NCBI RefSeq assembly: GCF_000413475.1
Contig: NZ_ATFK01000003.1
Location: 202,224 to 266,223 of the forward strand
Direction: 5' to 3'
From: Streptococcus intermedius SK54 = ATCC 27335
GTDB lineage: Bacteria > Bacillota > Bacilli > Lactobacillales > Streptococcaceae
DNA: 64,000 nucleotides
The position numbers were made by a program, and so were the translations under genes. The notes beneath the pieces were generated by a model that was not told the origin of the DNA, searched no databases, and saw only the letters and a program-made list of their open reading frames with translations. Shown here piece after piece: positions 8,943 to 18,176 of the stretch (its first letter is position 1; every line of letters starts with the position of its first letter).

Positions 8943-10211
8943 ATGAACGAAATCAAATGCCCTAACTGTGGGGAGGTTTTTACAGTCAATGAGAGCCAGT
9001 ACAGTGAGCTTTTGTCGCAGGTTCGAACTGCAGAGTTTGACAAGGAAATTCATGCTCGGATTGAGCAGGAGCTGGCTTTAGCAGAGCAAAAATCCCAGAA
9101 TATCCAACAAGCTCTCTTATCGCAGAAAGAGCAGGAAATTAGCAATCTTCAAAGTCAAATTGCTCAGTTTGAGACCCAGCAGGAATTGGCAAAGAAAGAG
9201 GCAGAGCAGGCAGCTAGTCTTCAGTTACAAGAAAAAGACAAGGAAGTTCAGCAATTGGAAAGTCAGCTGACAACCCTGCGCTTGGAGCATGAAAATCAAT
9301 TGCAAAAGACCTTGTCTGCGCTGGAAAAAGAGCGAGACGAGGTTAAGAACCAGCTAGTCTTGCAAGAAAAGGAAGCAGCGCTGGCTCAGACCTCGCTCAA
9401 AGAGCGCTATGAGGTAGAGCTGCGGCAGAAAGATGAGACCATAGAGTTCTACAAGGATTTTAAGGCCAAGCAGTCTACTAAGATGATTGGCGAGAGTTTG
9501 GAACAGCACTGCGAGTACGAGTTTAACAAGAACCGTATGGCCATGTTTCCACGAGCGGAGTTTGGCAAGGACAATGATGCCAGAACCGGCAGCAAGGGTG
9601 ACTACATTTACCGTGAGGTGGATGAAAATGGTGTAGAAATTCTCTCCATCATGTTTGAGATGAAAAATGAAGGCGATGAGACAGCGACCAAGAAGAAAAA
9701 CGAACATTTCTTCAAAGAGCTTGATAAAGATCGACATGAGAAAGGCTGTGAATATGCTATTCTTGTGACACTTCTTGAGGCTGACAGCGAGCTCTACAAT
9801 TCAGGTATTGTCGATGTATCTTATGCCTATGAGAAGATGTACGTTATTCGGCCTCAGTTCTTCCTACCCATGATTACCCTCTTGCGTAATGCTGCCCTCA
9901 ATTCGCTCCAGTACAAGCAGGAACTGGCCTTGGTGCGGGAGCAGAATATTGATATTACGCATTTTGAGGAAGATTTGGATGCCTTTAAAGTAGCTTTCGC
10001 TAAGAACTATCAGTCTGCTTCGACAAACTTTGGCAAGGCAATCGAAGAGATTGACAAGGCCATCCGCCGTATGGAAGAAATCAAGAAATTCCTGACGACC
10101 TCTGAAAACCAGCTGCGCTTAGCAAATAACAAACTGGAGGATGTCTCTGTCAAAAAACTGACACGCAAAAATCCTACTATGAAAGCTAAGTTTGAAGCTT
10201 TGAAGGAGTGA
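8943..10211 (+). CDS. DUF2130 family protein (coiled coil plus nuclease-like domain)
   Basis: 422 residues from the ATG at 8943, preferred over the ATG at 8928 because AGAGGT sits 5 bases upstream. It begins with a CPNCG zinc-knuckle-like motif, followed by a long Gln/Glu-rich coiled coil (about residues 30-180). The conserved DUF2130 domain follows (AEFGKDNDARTGSKGDY, IMFEMKNEGDETATKKKNEHF, YAILVTLLEADSELYNSGIV). The D...EMK pattern resembles a PD-(D/E)xK nuclease core, but this is inference. No function is established. The next gene starts immediately behind it. Confidence 0.85.
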   Translation: MNEIKCPNCGEVFTVNESQYSELLSQVRTAEFDKEIHARIEQELALAEQKSQNIQQALLSQKEQEISNLQSQIAQFETQQELAKKEAEQAASLQLQEKDKEVQQLESQLTTLRLEHENQLQKTLSALEKERDEVKNQLVLQEKEAALAQTSLKERYEVELRQKDETIEFYKDFKAKQSTKMIGESLEQHCEYEFNKNRMAMFPRAEFGKDNDARTGSKGDYIYREVDENGVEILSIMFEMKNEGDETATKKKNEHFFKELDKDRHEKGCEYAILVTLLEADSELYNSGIVDVSYAYEKMYVIRPQFFLPMITLLRNAALNSLQYKQELALVREQNIDITHFEEDLDAFKVAFAKNYQSASTNFGKAIEEIDKAIRRMEEIKKFLTTSENQLRLANNKLEDVSVKKLTRKNPTMKAKFEALKE

Positions 10212-10216
10212 GAAAA

Positions 10217-10603
10217 TTGGACTTAACAACCCGTTGGATACAATCAACCAAATTTGCTGAGATTGATCGAATTATAGAAAGGCTGCTACAAGAAGGGAAG
10301 GAAACTTTTAATCAGCAATGGCAGGCTGCTTCTTCAGAATTACGTAAAGAAATATGGATTGAACGAGGCAAACAAGTACTGTTAGCTAATGTAGTTTATT
10401 TTTTATTACTTTGCTATTTAGTCTTTTTTCAAGGGATACCCTTATCTGTTAAGAATTTACCTTATCTTGGACTAGGTTTGTTAGTTTTTTCAGGGATTGG
10501 ATTTATGGACGATGAAGAGGCGACTGACTTGGTTATTAAGAAAAAACGTCAGATAGCGGTAACTATTTATAAGCAGTATTTTGAAAGAAAAATAGAAAAA
10601 TGA
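10217..10603 (+). CDS. Small two-helix membrane protein, unknown function
   Basis: The frame allows GTG at 10208 or TTG at 10217. TTG is preferred because AAGGAG (10203-10208) stands 8 bases before it but overlaps the GTG. That gives 128 residues: a charged N-terminal helix, two membrane segments (LLANVVYFLLLCYLVFF and LPYLGLGLLVFSGIGF) and a basic tail. It follows the DUF2130 gene after 5 bases and is probably cotranscribed with it. I do not recognise the family. Confidence 0.7.
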   Translation: MDLTTRWIQSTKFAEIDRIIERLLQEGKETFNQQWQAASSELRKEIWIERGKQVLLANVVYFLLLCYLVFFQGIPLSVKNLPYLGLGLLVFSGIGFMDDEEATDLVIKKKRQIAVTIYKQYFERKIEK

Positions 10604-10752
10604 TAGATCAATTGACTGTTCAAGAATATCAGAAAGAAGACGCAGAAGTTCTGCCGCCCCTGTATAAAGTATTGGGCTATTCAGCAGAAAAAGATGAATT
10701 GCAAAGTAGACTCAGGGATATTTTTGTAAGTAAACTTTTGAGAGGATTCTGA
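10600..10752 (+). pseudogene. Truncated GNAT acetyltransferase N-terminus (50 residues)
   Basis: An ATG overlapping the previous stop (ATGA) opens a 50-codon frame reading MIDQLTVQEYQKEDAEVLPP, followed by LYKVLGYSAEKDELQSRLRD. This pattern (xxDAexlxxLYxxLGY...LxxRL) is typical of the first two helices of GNAT acetyltransferases. The acetyl-CoA-binding core is missing. It is probably the stub left after an internal deletion, still translationally coupled between two intact genes. Confidence 0.6.
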
Positions 10753-10754
10753 AT

Positions 10755-11561
10755 ATGGTCTATCGTGCAAAAAATCATATCCTGCATTTTAACGAAAAAA
10801 GCATGGACTATGCGACCTTTGGAAAAGGTAAGAAGCCGCTGCTCATCATTCCAGGTCTAGGGGATGGTTTGGCGACTGTTAAGGGAATGGCGCAAATGCT
10901 TGCCCTAGCTTATAGAGGTTTCACAACAGCTTACCAGGTCTACGTTTTTAGCCGAATCAATGAATTACCAGAAAATTATACAACACGAAATATGGCGACT
11001 GATATAGCTGAAGCTATGGATGTTTTAGGTCTGAAAACGATTGCTGTCCTAGGAATTTCCCAAGGCGGTATGATTGCCCAGTGGTTGGCAGCAGATTTCC
11101 CGGAAAGAGTTGAAAAATTGATTTTGACAGTTACAATTGCGAAACTGAATAATCTTGGTAGGGAGAGGATTACTCGCTGGCTTGAGTTGAGTCAGACTGG
11201 AGCCTATAAAGAACTGATATTTGATATTGCAAGTCACTCTTATACGGCTAAATCTTTTGGAAAATTCAAATACCTTTATCGGATAATGGGAATCTTTGGT
11301 CGCATTAAAGATAAACAGCGGATTGCTATTCAGGCCATCTCATGCTTAAGACATGATAGTCTGGCTGTTTTGGGAAAGATCAAGTGCCCTACGCTAATCA
11401 TTGGAGCAGAAGAAGATGATGTTCTAGGTGTGGGAGCTTCGCTCGAATTGCATCAACATATCAAAGATAGCCAGCTGACTATTTTGCCAGACTGTGGCCA
11501 CGCACTCTATGAACAGCATAAGGATTTCCAAAAGAGAGTTTTAGTATTTTTAGAAAGTTAA
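10755..11561 (+). CDS. Alpha/beta-fold hydrolase
   Basis: 268 residues. IIPGLGDGLATVKG is the oxyanion-hole loop, GISQGG the nucleophile elbow (Ser near residue 103), LIIGAEEDDVLG carries the acid, and PDCGHALYEQH the catalytic His. All triad positions appear present. The ATG is 3 bases after the acetyltransferase remnant, and the stop is 4 bases before truB, so it probably belongs to the same transcript. It differs from the hydrolase at 7739 and is no recent duplicate. The substrate is unknown. Confidence 0.85.
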   Translation: MVYRAKNHILHFNEKSMDYATFGKGKKPLLIIPGLGDGLATVKGMAQMLALAYRGFTTAYQVYVFSRINELPENYTTRNMATDIAEAMDVLGLKTIAVLGISQGGMIAQWLAADFPERVEKLILTVTIAKLNNLGRERITRWLELSQTGAYKELIFDIASHSYTAKSFGKFKYLYRIMGIFGRIKDKQRIAIQAISCLRHDSLAVLGKIKCPTLIIGAEEDDVLGVGASLELHQHIKDSQLTILPDCGHALYEQHKDFQKRVLVFLES

Positions 11562-11564
11562 CCA

Positions 11565-12443
11565 ATGAACGGAATTATCAACCTAAGAAAAGAAGCGGGC
11601 ATGACCTCGCATGATGCGGTATTTAAGCTGCGCAAGATTTTAAAAACCAAGAAAATCGGTCATGGGGGCACCTTGGATCCAGATGTGGTAGGGGTGCTTC
11701 CGATTGCTGTGGGCAAGGCGACACGTTTGGTCGAGTTCATGCAGGAGGAAGGCAAGGTCTACGAGGGGGAGATTACTCTGGGTTGCTCAACAACGACAGA
11801 GGATGCCAGCGGAGACATCCTAGAGTGGACGCCAGTGACGGAACTTTTAGAAGAAGCCCTTATCGATGAAGCTATGGAGTCCATGATTGGTGAGATTTGC
11901 CAGATTCCGCCTATGTACTCAGCAGTCAAGGTCAATGGCCGCAAGCTTTATGAGTATGCTCGTGCGGGTCAAGAAGTGGAGCGGCCAGAGCGGCAGGTGA
12001 CTATCTATAGCTTTGAGCGCACCAGTCCGATTTCCTACGAAGATGAGGAAGCCCGCTTTCGTTTTCGAGTGAAATGCAGCAAGGGGACCTATGTCCGAAC
12101 CCTGTCTGTTGATTTGGGAGCCAAGCTTGGCTTTGCCAGTCACATGTCCAAGCTGACACGGACTTCCTCTGCAGGTATGAGCTTAGATGATGCTTTGACC
12201 CTGGATGAAATAGCAGAGCGAGTAGAAGTGGAAGATTTCTCCTTTCTCCAACCACTCGAATTGGGTATAGGGGATTTGGTTAAGATAGACCTTACAAAAG
12301 ATCAGGCAGAGGATGTGCGATTTGGTCGATTTATTGATGTGAATTCTAATGAAACTCAAGTAGCTGGATTTTTCCAGGGGAAATTGCTTGCTATTCTAGA
12401 AAAGCGTGACGAAGAATATAAACCTAGAAAAGTGTTTCTTTAA
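11565..12443 (+). CDS. truB: tRNA pseudouridine(55) synthase TruB
   Basis: 292 residues. TruB makes the universal pseudouridine 55 in the T-loop of tRNAs. [20 protein letters not shown] contains the catalytic aspartate (about residue 38), and [19 protein letters not shown] and [15 protein letters not shown] are further family motifs; a PUA-like C-terminal region follows. The length is normal. The gene is followed by ribF, a common bacterial neighbour pair. Confidence 0.96.
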   Translation: MNGIINLRKEAGMTSHDAVFKLRKILKTKKIGHGGTLDPDVVGVLPIAVGKATRLVEFMQEEGKVYEGEITLGCSTTTEDASGDILEWTPVTELLEEALIDEAMESMIGEICQIPPMYSAVKVNGRKLYEYARAGQEVERPERQVTIYSFERTSPISYEDEEARFRFRVKCSKGTYVRTLSVDLGAKLGFASHMSKLTRTSSAGMSLDDALTLDEIAERVEVEDFSFLQPLELGIGDLVKIDLTKDQAEDVRFGRFIDVNSNETQVAGFFQGKLLAILEKRDEEYKPRKVFL

Positions 12444-12450
12444 CATTTTG

Positions 12451-12459
12451 TGATAAAAT
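12451..12459 (+). promoter_or_regulatory. Possible extended -10 driving a leaderless or near-leaderless ribF mRNA
   Basis: TGA followed by TAAAAT (12454-12459). The expected transcription start, 7 bases downstream, is 12466, only 3 bases before the ATG at 12469 and exactly at an in-frame GTG. No ribosome site is seen before either codon. Confidence 0.4.
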
Positions 12460-12468
12460 AGATAAGTG

Positions 12469-13401
12469 ATGAAAACGATTAGAATTAAAAACGAACAAGA
12501 CATTCAGCAAATTGAACATACAGTATTAGTGCTAGGGTATTTTGACGGACTGCATAAGGGGCATCAAGTATTGTTTGCTGAGGCGAGAAAGATTGCATCA
12601 GATAAGGATTTGAAAATTGCAGTGCTGACTTTCCCAGAGTCTCCTAAATTGACTTTTGTACGTTACCAGCCTTCATTGATGCTTCATTTGACAAGCTTAG
12701 AAGATCGCTTGCAGCAATTAGAAAATCTTGGTGTAGATTATCTCTATTTGATTGACTTTACCAGTCAATTTGCTCGCAATACGGCCAAGCAATTTGTTGA
12801 AAAATACATCTCGCGTTTGAAAGCAAAGGCAGTCGTTGCAGGTTTTGATTATCATTGTGGTTCTGATCGACGCAGTGCAGAAGATTTGGAAACACTGTTT
12901 GACGGACAAGTTATCGTGGTTCCCTCTGTAAATTTGAATGGTTCTAAAATTAGTTCAACTCGTATTCGAGAGACAATACTAGCCGGAAATGTAGCGGAAA
13001 GCAATCAATTGCTAGGTTATTCGCTATCCACCTGTGGCATAGTCGTTCATGGTAATGCAAGAGGGCGAACGATTGGCTATCCAACGGCAAATCTTGCTCC
13101 ACTAGATCGAGTTATTCTACCAGCAGATGGTGTTTATGTGGTCGATGTAGAGCATGACGGTCAGATTTATCGAGGAATGGCTAGCGTCGGAAAAAATGTT
13201 ACTTTTGAAGGCGATGAACTTCGTTTTGAAGTCAATTTTTTGGATTTTTCACAAGATATTTATGGTGATACTATTCGTATTTTTTGGTTAGAAAAAATAC
13301 GAGATATGGTAAAATTCGATAATGTAGCTGAGCTAGTCAAACAATTACAGGTAGATGAGAAAATCGCAAGATATTGGACTCCTAAAAATGGGAACCACTA
13401 A
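12469..13401 (+). CDS. ribF: Bifunctional riboflavin kinase / FAD synthetase
   Basis: About 310 residues. RibF makes FMN and then FAD. The N-terminal adenylyltransferase domain shows LGYFDGLHKGHQ and later SSTRIRE. The C-terminal flavokinase domain shows GIVVHGNARGRTIGYPTANL and GVYVVDVEHDG. ATG 12469 is chosen, with an immediately upstream in-frame GTG at 12466 as the alternative. The start region has no Shine-Dalgarno sequence and sits directly behind an extended -10 box. It lies 25 bases after truB. Confidence 0.95.
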   Translation: MKTIRIKNEQDIQQIEHTVLVLGYFDGLHKGHQVLFAEARKIASDKDLKIAVLTFPESPKLTFVRYQPSLMLHLTSLEDRLQQLENLGVDYLYLIDFTSQFARNTAKQFVEKYISRLKAKAVVAGFDYHCGSDRRSAEDLETLFDGQVIVVPSVNLNGSKISSTRIRETILAGNVAESNQLLGYSLSTCGIVVHGNARGRTIGYPTANLAPLDRVILPADGVYVVDVEHDGQIYRGMASVGKNVTFEGDELRFEVNFLDFSQDIYGDTIRIFWLEKIRDMVKFDNVAELVKQLQVDEKIARYWTPKNGNH

Positions 13402-13482
13402 ATCATGTAGTAAGCTTCTTATTTTTCCTAAAAAATAGGAGAAAATTTGTAAAAATACCTAGTAATCTTACATAAAATTTAG

Positions 13483-13488
13483 TATAAT
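13483..13488 (+). promoter_or_regulatory. -10 box of the spx-family operon
   Basis: TATAAT within AGTATAATGATAAC, about 34 bases before the gene, preceded by an AT-rich stretch with no clear -35. Confidence 0.5.
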
Positions 13489-13521
13489 GATAACAGTTAC
13501 AAATAATAAGAAGAGAAATGC

Positions 13522-13923
13522 ATGGTTACACTATTTTTATCACCGAGTTGTACAAGTTGTCGCAAGGCGCGTGCATGGCTATCTAATCATGAAGTTCCTT
13601 TTGAGGAACACAATATCATGACGAGTCCTCTATCTGCATCAGAATTGCAACATATCCTTTCTCTCACGGAGAATGGAACAGATGACATCATTTCAACTCG
13701 CTCCAAAATATTTCAAAAATTAAATTTAGATGTTGAAAGTTTATCAATTTCTGAGTTATTACGCTTAATTGAAGAAAATCCAAGTCTTTTACGTCGTCCG
13801 ATTATTTTAGAGGGAAAACGAATGCAAATTGGATTTAATGAAGATGAGATTCGTGCGTTTTTGCCTCGCGGATATCGAAAACAAGAATTGCGTGCTGCAA
13901 CCCTGAGAGCTGAGATTGAGTAA
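13522..13923 (+). CDS. spx: Spx/ArsC-family transcriptional regulator
   Basis: 133 residues, the usual Spx length. Thioredoxin-like ArsC fold with the redox switch CTSC at residues 10-13, and an RPI motif late ([20 protein letters not shown]) as in true Spx. Spx proteins bind the RNA polymerase alpha subunit C-terminal domain and reprogram transcription under thiol stress. Streptococci carry two Spx paralogs, and I cannot tell which one this is. The downstream UPF0223 gene begins directly after the stop. Confidence 0.9.
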   Translation: MVTLFLSPSCTSCRKARAWLSNHEVPFEEHNIMTSPLSASELQHILSLTENGTDDIISTRSKIFQKLNLDVESLSISELLRLIEENPSLLRRPIILEGKRMQIGFNEDEIRAFLPRGYRKQELRAATLRAEIE

Positions 13924-13924
13924 T

Positions 13925-14209
13925 ATGAATAAAAACTATCGTTACCCACTAGACATGTCGTGGAGCACTGAAGAGCTTGCTTCAGTGCTTTCTTTTTTGA
14001 ATGATGTAGAGCGGGCTTATGAAGAAAAAATAACAGCAGAAGAGATACTATTATCTTACAAACTCTTCAAAAAAATTGTTCCAAGCAAAGCTGAAGAAAA
14101 GCGGATTGGACGTGAATTTGAAATAGCGAGTGGCTATTCCTTATATCGAGCTGTTCAAACTGCAAAACAAAAGGAGAAAGGAATGTTTTCTCTTGGAAAA
14201 GAAATTTAA
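13925..14209 (+). CDS. UPF0223 family protein
   Basis: 94 residues from the ATG at 13925. The sequence [20 protein letters not shown] and [19 protein letters not shown] is the UPF0223 (YktA-like) pattern: small, helical, cytosolic, of unknown function. It commonly sits between an spx paralog and an inositol-monophosphatase-type gene in streptococci, as here. Its end overlaps the next gene by 17 bases. Confidence 0.88.
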   Translation: MNKNYRYPLDMSWSTEELASVLSFLNDVERAYEEKITAEEILLSYKLFKKIVPSKAEEKRIGREFEIASGYSLYRAVQTAKQKEKGMFSLGKEI

Positions 14210-14957
14210 TTTTGCTAAACAAATTGTTCTGAATGTAGCTTCCTATATTAAGGAGCATCTAAATGATCAATTGGAAATCGAAACTAAGTCCAGTCCGACT
14301 GATTTAGTAACTCAAATGGACAAGGAAGTTCAGGATAATTTAGTTACCTGGATTTTAGAAGCTTACCCTGCTGATCATATTTTAGCTGAGGAAAATGGCC
14401 TCCGTCATTCTATTTCGGATGGGAATGTTTGGGTTATTGATCCTATTGATGGTACAAATAATTTTGTAGCACAAAAAGCTGATTTTGCGGTTGTATTGGC
14501 TTATTTTGAAAATGGGATTGGTCAATTTGGTGTCATTTATGATGTGATAGGAGACAAGTTATACCATGGTGGTGGTCAATTTGATGTATATTGTAATGAG
14601 CAGAAATTACCTTCTTACCAAGATCGCTCCTTAAATCAATTTTTAATGGCTTCAAATGCTGGTATTTTTGAGCGCAATGATTGGGGAATTGCTGACTTGG
14701 CGAAAGAAACCTTAGGGGTTAGAGTATACGGGAGTGCTGCGATTAGCTTTAGCAAGGTATTATCCGGTCAACTTTTGACTTATATTTCCTATATTTGGCC
14801 TTGGGATTATGCTGCAGCTTCCATTATGGGCGATAAGTTGGGCTATACTACTTTGACATTTGCTGGTGAGCAACCTGATTTTAAAAGCCGTCAGGGGATC
14901 ATGATGATTCCAACTATGAAATTGGACGAAATTAAAAAATACATATATCGAAAGTGA
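14193..14957 (+). CDS. Inositol monophosphatase family protein (SuhB-like)
   Basis: 254 residues from a TTG start at 14193, chosen because AAAGGA lies about 10 bases upstream and homologs begin at this point ([11 protein letters not shown]). A Mg-dependent sugar-phosphate phosphatase fold: [12 protein letters not shown], motif [12 protein letters not shown], and motif B PWDYAAA supply the metal-binding acids. The substrate may be an inositol phosphate, a nucleotide bisphosphate or another small phosphate ester. Translation is probably coupled to UPF0223 through the overlap. Confidence 0.88.
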   Translation: MEKKFNFAKQIVLNVASYIKEHLNDQLEIETKSSPTDLVTQMDKEVQDNLVTWILEAYPADHILAEENGLRHSISDGNVWVIDPIDGTNNFVAQKADFAVVLAYFENGIGQFGVIYDVIGDKLYHGGGQFDVYCNEQKLPSYQDRSLNQFLMASNAGIFERNDWGIADLAKETLGVRVYGSAAISFSKVLSGQLLTYISYIWPWDYAAASIMGDKLGYTTLTFAGEQPDFKSRQGIMMIPTMKLDEIKKYIYRK

Positions 14958-14966
14958 GAGGATTAG

Positions 14967-16271
14967 ATGCATTTTCCAAAAGGATTTAAAGAAAAATACT
15001 ACAATCTTTTGGGAGAGGAGGCTCCCTCTTTTTTTCTAACTTTTGATGAGGAGCCGGTTTCCGCTTTTCGAGTAAATCCACTAAAAGAACATCAAAAACA
15101 TTTTCTAAATCCTATCTCCAACACGAACTGGGGTTATTATGGCAAGATTTCTGGAAAATCAATAGAGCATGTCACAGGCTTGGTGTATTCTCAAGAACCT
15201 GCTGCGCAAATGGTTGCTCAAATTGCAGCACCGCGTCAGGATATGAAAGTGCTTGATTTGGCTGCAGCGCCGGGTGGGAAATCCACTCATTTGTTGTCAT
15301 ACTTGAATAATACAGGTGTGCTTGTTTCCAATGAAATCAATTCAAAGCGTTCGAAGGTTTTAGTAGAAAATATTGAGCGTTTTGGAGCGAGAAATGTAGT
15401 GGTGACTAATGAATCTGCTGATAGGTTAAGCCAAGTTTTTCAAGGTTATTTTGATTTGATTGTCTTAGATGCACCTTGCTCTGGTGAAGGAATGTTTAGA
15501 AAGCAGCCGGAAGCAATGGAATATTGGAATGAATCTTATCCGCCTCAGTGTGCACAGGTTCAGCGTGAGATATTGGAAAATACGGTAAAAATGTTGGCGA
15601 CGAATGGCGAACTCATTTATTCCACTTGTACTTGGTCACCAGAGGAAAACGAACAAATAGTGGATTGGTTGCTAGAAAATTATCCGCTTGAATTAGTCGA
15701 AATTCCTAAAATCAATGGGATGATTGCAGGTATTAACTTTCCAGAAACTGCACGTATGTATCCTCACCATTTCAAAGGTGAAGGTCAATTTGTTGCGAAA
15801 TTTCGCCTTTGTAGTAAGCAGTCAGCAAAAAAATTAAAAGTAAGAAAGAGCCATCTGACATCTGAGCAGAAGATGTTGTGGCAAAAGTTTCAAAGAGAAC
15901 ATCTAGCTATAGATCTGACTGGAGAATTACAGACTTTTGGTGATCATTTGTATTTGTTGCCATTAGGGCTACCAGATATGTCGAAATTGAAAATTGCTAG
16001 AAATGGCTTATATCTAGGAGTCTTTAAGAAAAAACGTTTTGAACCAAGTTTTGCTTTGGGCCTTGCTTTAAAACCAAACGAGGTGAAGCGAGTAATTGAA
16101 ATTGATGAGGAGCAATTTAAAAAATATGTTGCTGGTGAAATAGTAAATCTCAATCAAAAATATGGAAATGGTTGGTACCAGATAATTGTTCAAGGCAATG
16201 GTCTAGGATTTGCAAAAGTAACTGGAAATGTTCTAAAAAATTATTTTCCAAAAGGCCTCAGATTTCAATAA
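14967..16271 (+). CDS. 16S rRNA m5C methyltransferase (RsmF/NOL1-NOP2-Sun family)
   Basis: 434 residues. The SAM site is LDLAAAPGGKSTHLLSYL, and the two cysteines of the m5C mechanism sit in LDAPCSGEGMF and YSTCTWSPEENE. The C-terminal part carries a PUA-like RNA-binding region (NGLYLGVFKKKRFEPSFALG). The length and the GEGMF motif fit the RsmF-like branch rather than RsmB. The start at 14967 follows GAGAGGATTAG closely. Confidence 0.9.
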   Translation: MHFPKGFKEKYYNLLGEEAPSFFLTFDEEPVSAFRVNPLKEHQKHFLNPISNTNWGYYGKISGKSIEHVTGLVYSQEPAAQMVAQIAAPRQDMKVLDLAAAPGGKSTHLLSYLNNTGVLVSNEINSKRSKVLVENIERFGARNVVVTNESADRLSQVFQGYFDLIVLDAPCSGEGMFRKQPEAMEYWNESYPPQCAQVQREILENTVKMLATNGELIYSTCTWSPEENEQIVDWLLENYPLELVEIPKINGMIAGINFPETARMYPHHFKGEGQFVAKFRLCSKQSAKKLKVRKSHLTSEQKMLWQKFQREHLAIDLTGELQTFGDHLYLLPLGLPDMSKLKIARNGLYLGVFKKKRFEPSFALGLALKPNEVKRVIEIDEEQFKKYVAGEIVNLNQKYGNGWYQIIVQGNGLGFAKVTGNVLKNYFPKGLRFQ

Positions 16272-16377
16272 AAAATCTTTCCAAAATCATCTATATATGT
16301 TATAGTGAGATGAGATGCAAAGAAGTTAGAAAAATCATAGATCAACAAGCGTTTTCATATCTTAAAAGGAGATTATT

Positions 16378-17244
16378 TTGGTAAAGCATAAAAAAATACT
16401 TTTGTTTATTACTCTTATGTTTTGTAGTATCAATTTGTCAGCTTGTGCTTCCTGGATTAACCGTGGTGAATCAATAACAGCTGTAGGCTCAACTGCTTTG
16501 CAGCCTTTGATTGAAGCAGTTGTAGACAAATATACTGAAGAAAACCCGAAAAAAATTGTCAATGTGCAAGGTGGTGGATCAGGTACGGGATTATCACAAG
16601 TTCAATCAGGTGCAGTAGATATTGGAAATAGTGATTTGTTTGCAGAAGAAAAAGACGGAATCAAGGCTAAAACTTTAGTGGATCACCAAGTTGCTGTAGC
16701 GGGTACGGCGATTATTGCAAATAAAGGAATTAAGGTAAATAATTTATCAACAGATCAACTACGCAAAATTTTTACTGGTGAATATACGAACTGGAAACAA
16801 GTTGGCGGGCAGGATTTGGACATTACAATTATCAATCGTGCGGTCGGTTCTGGTAGCCGTGCTGTTTTTGATAGTATTATTATGAAGGGCAAGGAAGCCA
16901 AGCAGGCGCAGGAGCAAGATTCTAACGGAATGGTCAAAATGATTGTGTCGCAGACTCCAGGTGCTATTTCTTACTTAGCTTTTTCTTATGTGGATACGAG
17001 TGTAAAAAGTTTAAATTTGAATGGTTATAAGCCCACAAAGAAAAATGTAACACTTAATAATTGGCCACTTTGGTCTTACGAACATATGTACACTAAGGGA
17101 GAACCCAATAAACTTACTAAGAAATTTCTGGATTATATAATGACAGCAGAAGTACAAAATAATATTGTGGGAAAAATGGGCTATATTCCTATCAATGATA
17201 TGAAAGTGACTCGTAGTCTTGATGGAACAATTAGCTCAAAGTAA
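16378..17244 (+). CDS. pstS: Phosphate ABC transporter, phosphate-binding lipoprotein PstS
   Basis: 288 residues from TTG at 16378, with AAAAGGAGA 6 bases upstream. The signal peptide is followed by lipobox LSAC, so the mature protein is lipid-anchored at the Cys near residue 22. Binding motifs are [20 protein letters not shown] and [12 protein letters not shown], which coordinate phosphate. First gene of pstS-C-A-B1-B2 and phoU. The 106-base upstream region holds a TATAGT-like -10, but no convincing Pho box was recognised. Confidence 0.95.
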   Translation: MVKHKKILLFITLMFCSINLSACASWINRGESITAVGSTALQPLIEAVVDKYTEENPKKIVNVQGGGSGTGLSQVQSGAVDIGNSDLFAEEKDGIKAKTLVDHQVAVAGTAIIANKGIKVNNLSTDQLRKIFTGEYTNWKQVGGQDLDITIINRAVGSGSRAVFDSIIMKGKEAKQAQEQDSNGMVKMIVSQTPGAISYLAFSYVDTSVKSLNLNGYKPTKKNVTLNNWPLWSYEHMYTKGEPNKLTKKFLDYIMTAEVQNNIVGKMGYIPINDMKVTRSLDGTISSK

Positions 17245-17264
17245 CAGAAAGAGTATAGTATAAC

Positions 17265-18176
17265 ATGAACGAAGTAGCAAAAAAAATGCTGACAAAGTCA
17301 AAGAATTCTCGTTTGGAATCTTTTGGAAAAACCATTACCTTTCTTTGTATGAGTTTAATTATCTTTGTCGTTGCAATGATTTTATTGTTTGTAGCAGAGA
17401 AAGGTCTTTCGACTTTTTTTGTTAATAAAGTAAATATCTTCAGTTTTCTTTTCGGAGCAACATGGAATCCATCTGGTAAGGAATTTGGTGCTCTACCGAT
17501 GATTCTCGGCTCTTTCCTCGTAACTCTTCTATCAGCGTTATTGGCGACACCATTTGCAATTGGAGCGGCTGTTTTTATGACGGAGGTTTCTCCTAAAGGT
17601 TCAAAAATTCTCCAACCGGCTATTGAACTTTTAGTCGGAATCCCATCAGTTGTATATGGTTTTATTGGCTTACAGGTTGTCGTCCCCTTTGTTCGTAGTA
17701 TGTTTGGCGGGACAGGTTTTGGAATTTTATCAGGGATTTTTGTTCTCTTTGTCATGATTTTACCGACGGTGACTTTTATGACAACAGATAGTTTACGGGC
17801 TGTACCGCGCCATTATCGAGAAGCCAGTATGGCGATGGGAGCTACTCGCTGGCAAACTATTTGGCGCGTGACGTTAAAAGCAGCTCGATCCGGTATTTTT
17901 ACAGCTATTGTCTTTGGAATGGCTCGTGCTTTTGGTGAGGCGTTGGCGATTCAAATGGTTGTAGGAAATTCAGCCGTTATCCCAACCTCTTTGACGATAC
18001 CTGCTGCAACTTTGACTTCTATCTTAACAATGGGAATTGGCAATACTGTTATGGGAACCGTTAATAACAATGTCCTTTGGTCACTCGCTCTGGTTTTACT
18101 TTTGATGAGCTTAGCTTTCAATACTGTGATTAAGTTGATTACAAAGGAAAGAGGTAAGAAGAACTATGCACGCTAA
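17265..18176 (+). CDS. pstC: Phosphate ABC transporter permease PstC
   Basis: 303 residues, six membrane helices. The EAA loop reads AVPRHYREASMAMGATRWQT, followed by GMARAFGEALAIQMVVGN. The periplasmic-side segment FLFGATWNPSGKEFGALPMI is typical of PstC. It overlaps pstA by 11 bases and is translationally coupled to it. Confidence 0.95.
   Translation: MNEVAKKMLTKSKNSRLESFGKTITFLCMSLIIFVVAMILLFVAEKGLSTFFVNKVNIFSFLFGATWNPSGKEFGALPMILGSFLVTLLSALLATPFAIGAAVFMTEVSPKGSKILQPAIELLVGIPSVVYGFIGLQVVVPFVRSMFGGTGFGILSGIFVLFVMILPTVTFMTTDSLRAVPRHYREASMAMGATRWQTIWRVTLKAARSGIFTAIVFGMARAFGEALAIQMVVGNSAVIPTSLTIPAATLTSILTMGIGNTVMGTVNNNVLWSLALVLLLMSLAFNTVIKLITKERGKKNYAR

Noticed and set aside
16272..16377. Pho box upstream of pstS
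   Set aside because: No convincing direct repeats of a PhoP/PnpR type; only a TATAGT-like -10 and an AAAAGGAGA ribosome site are visible.
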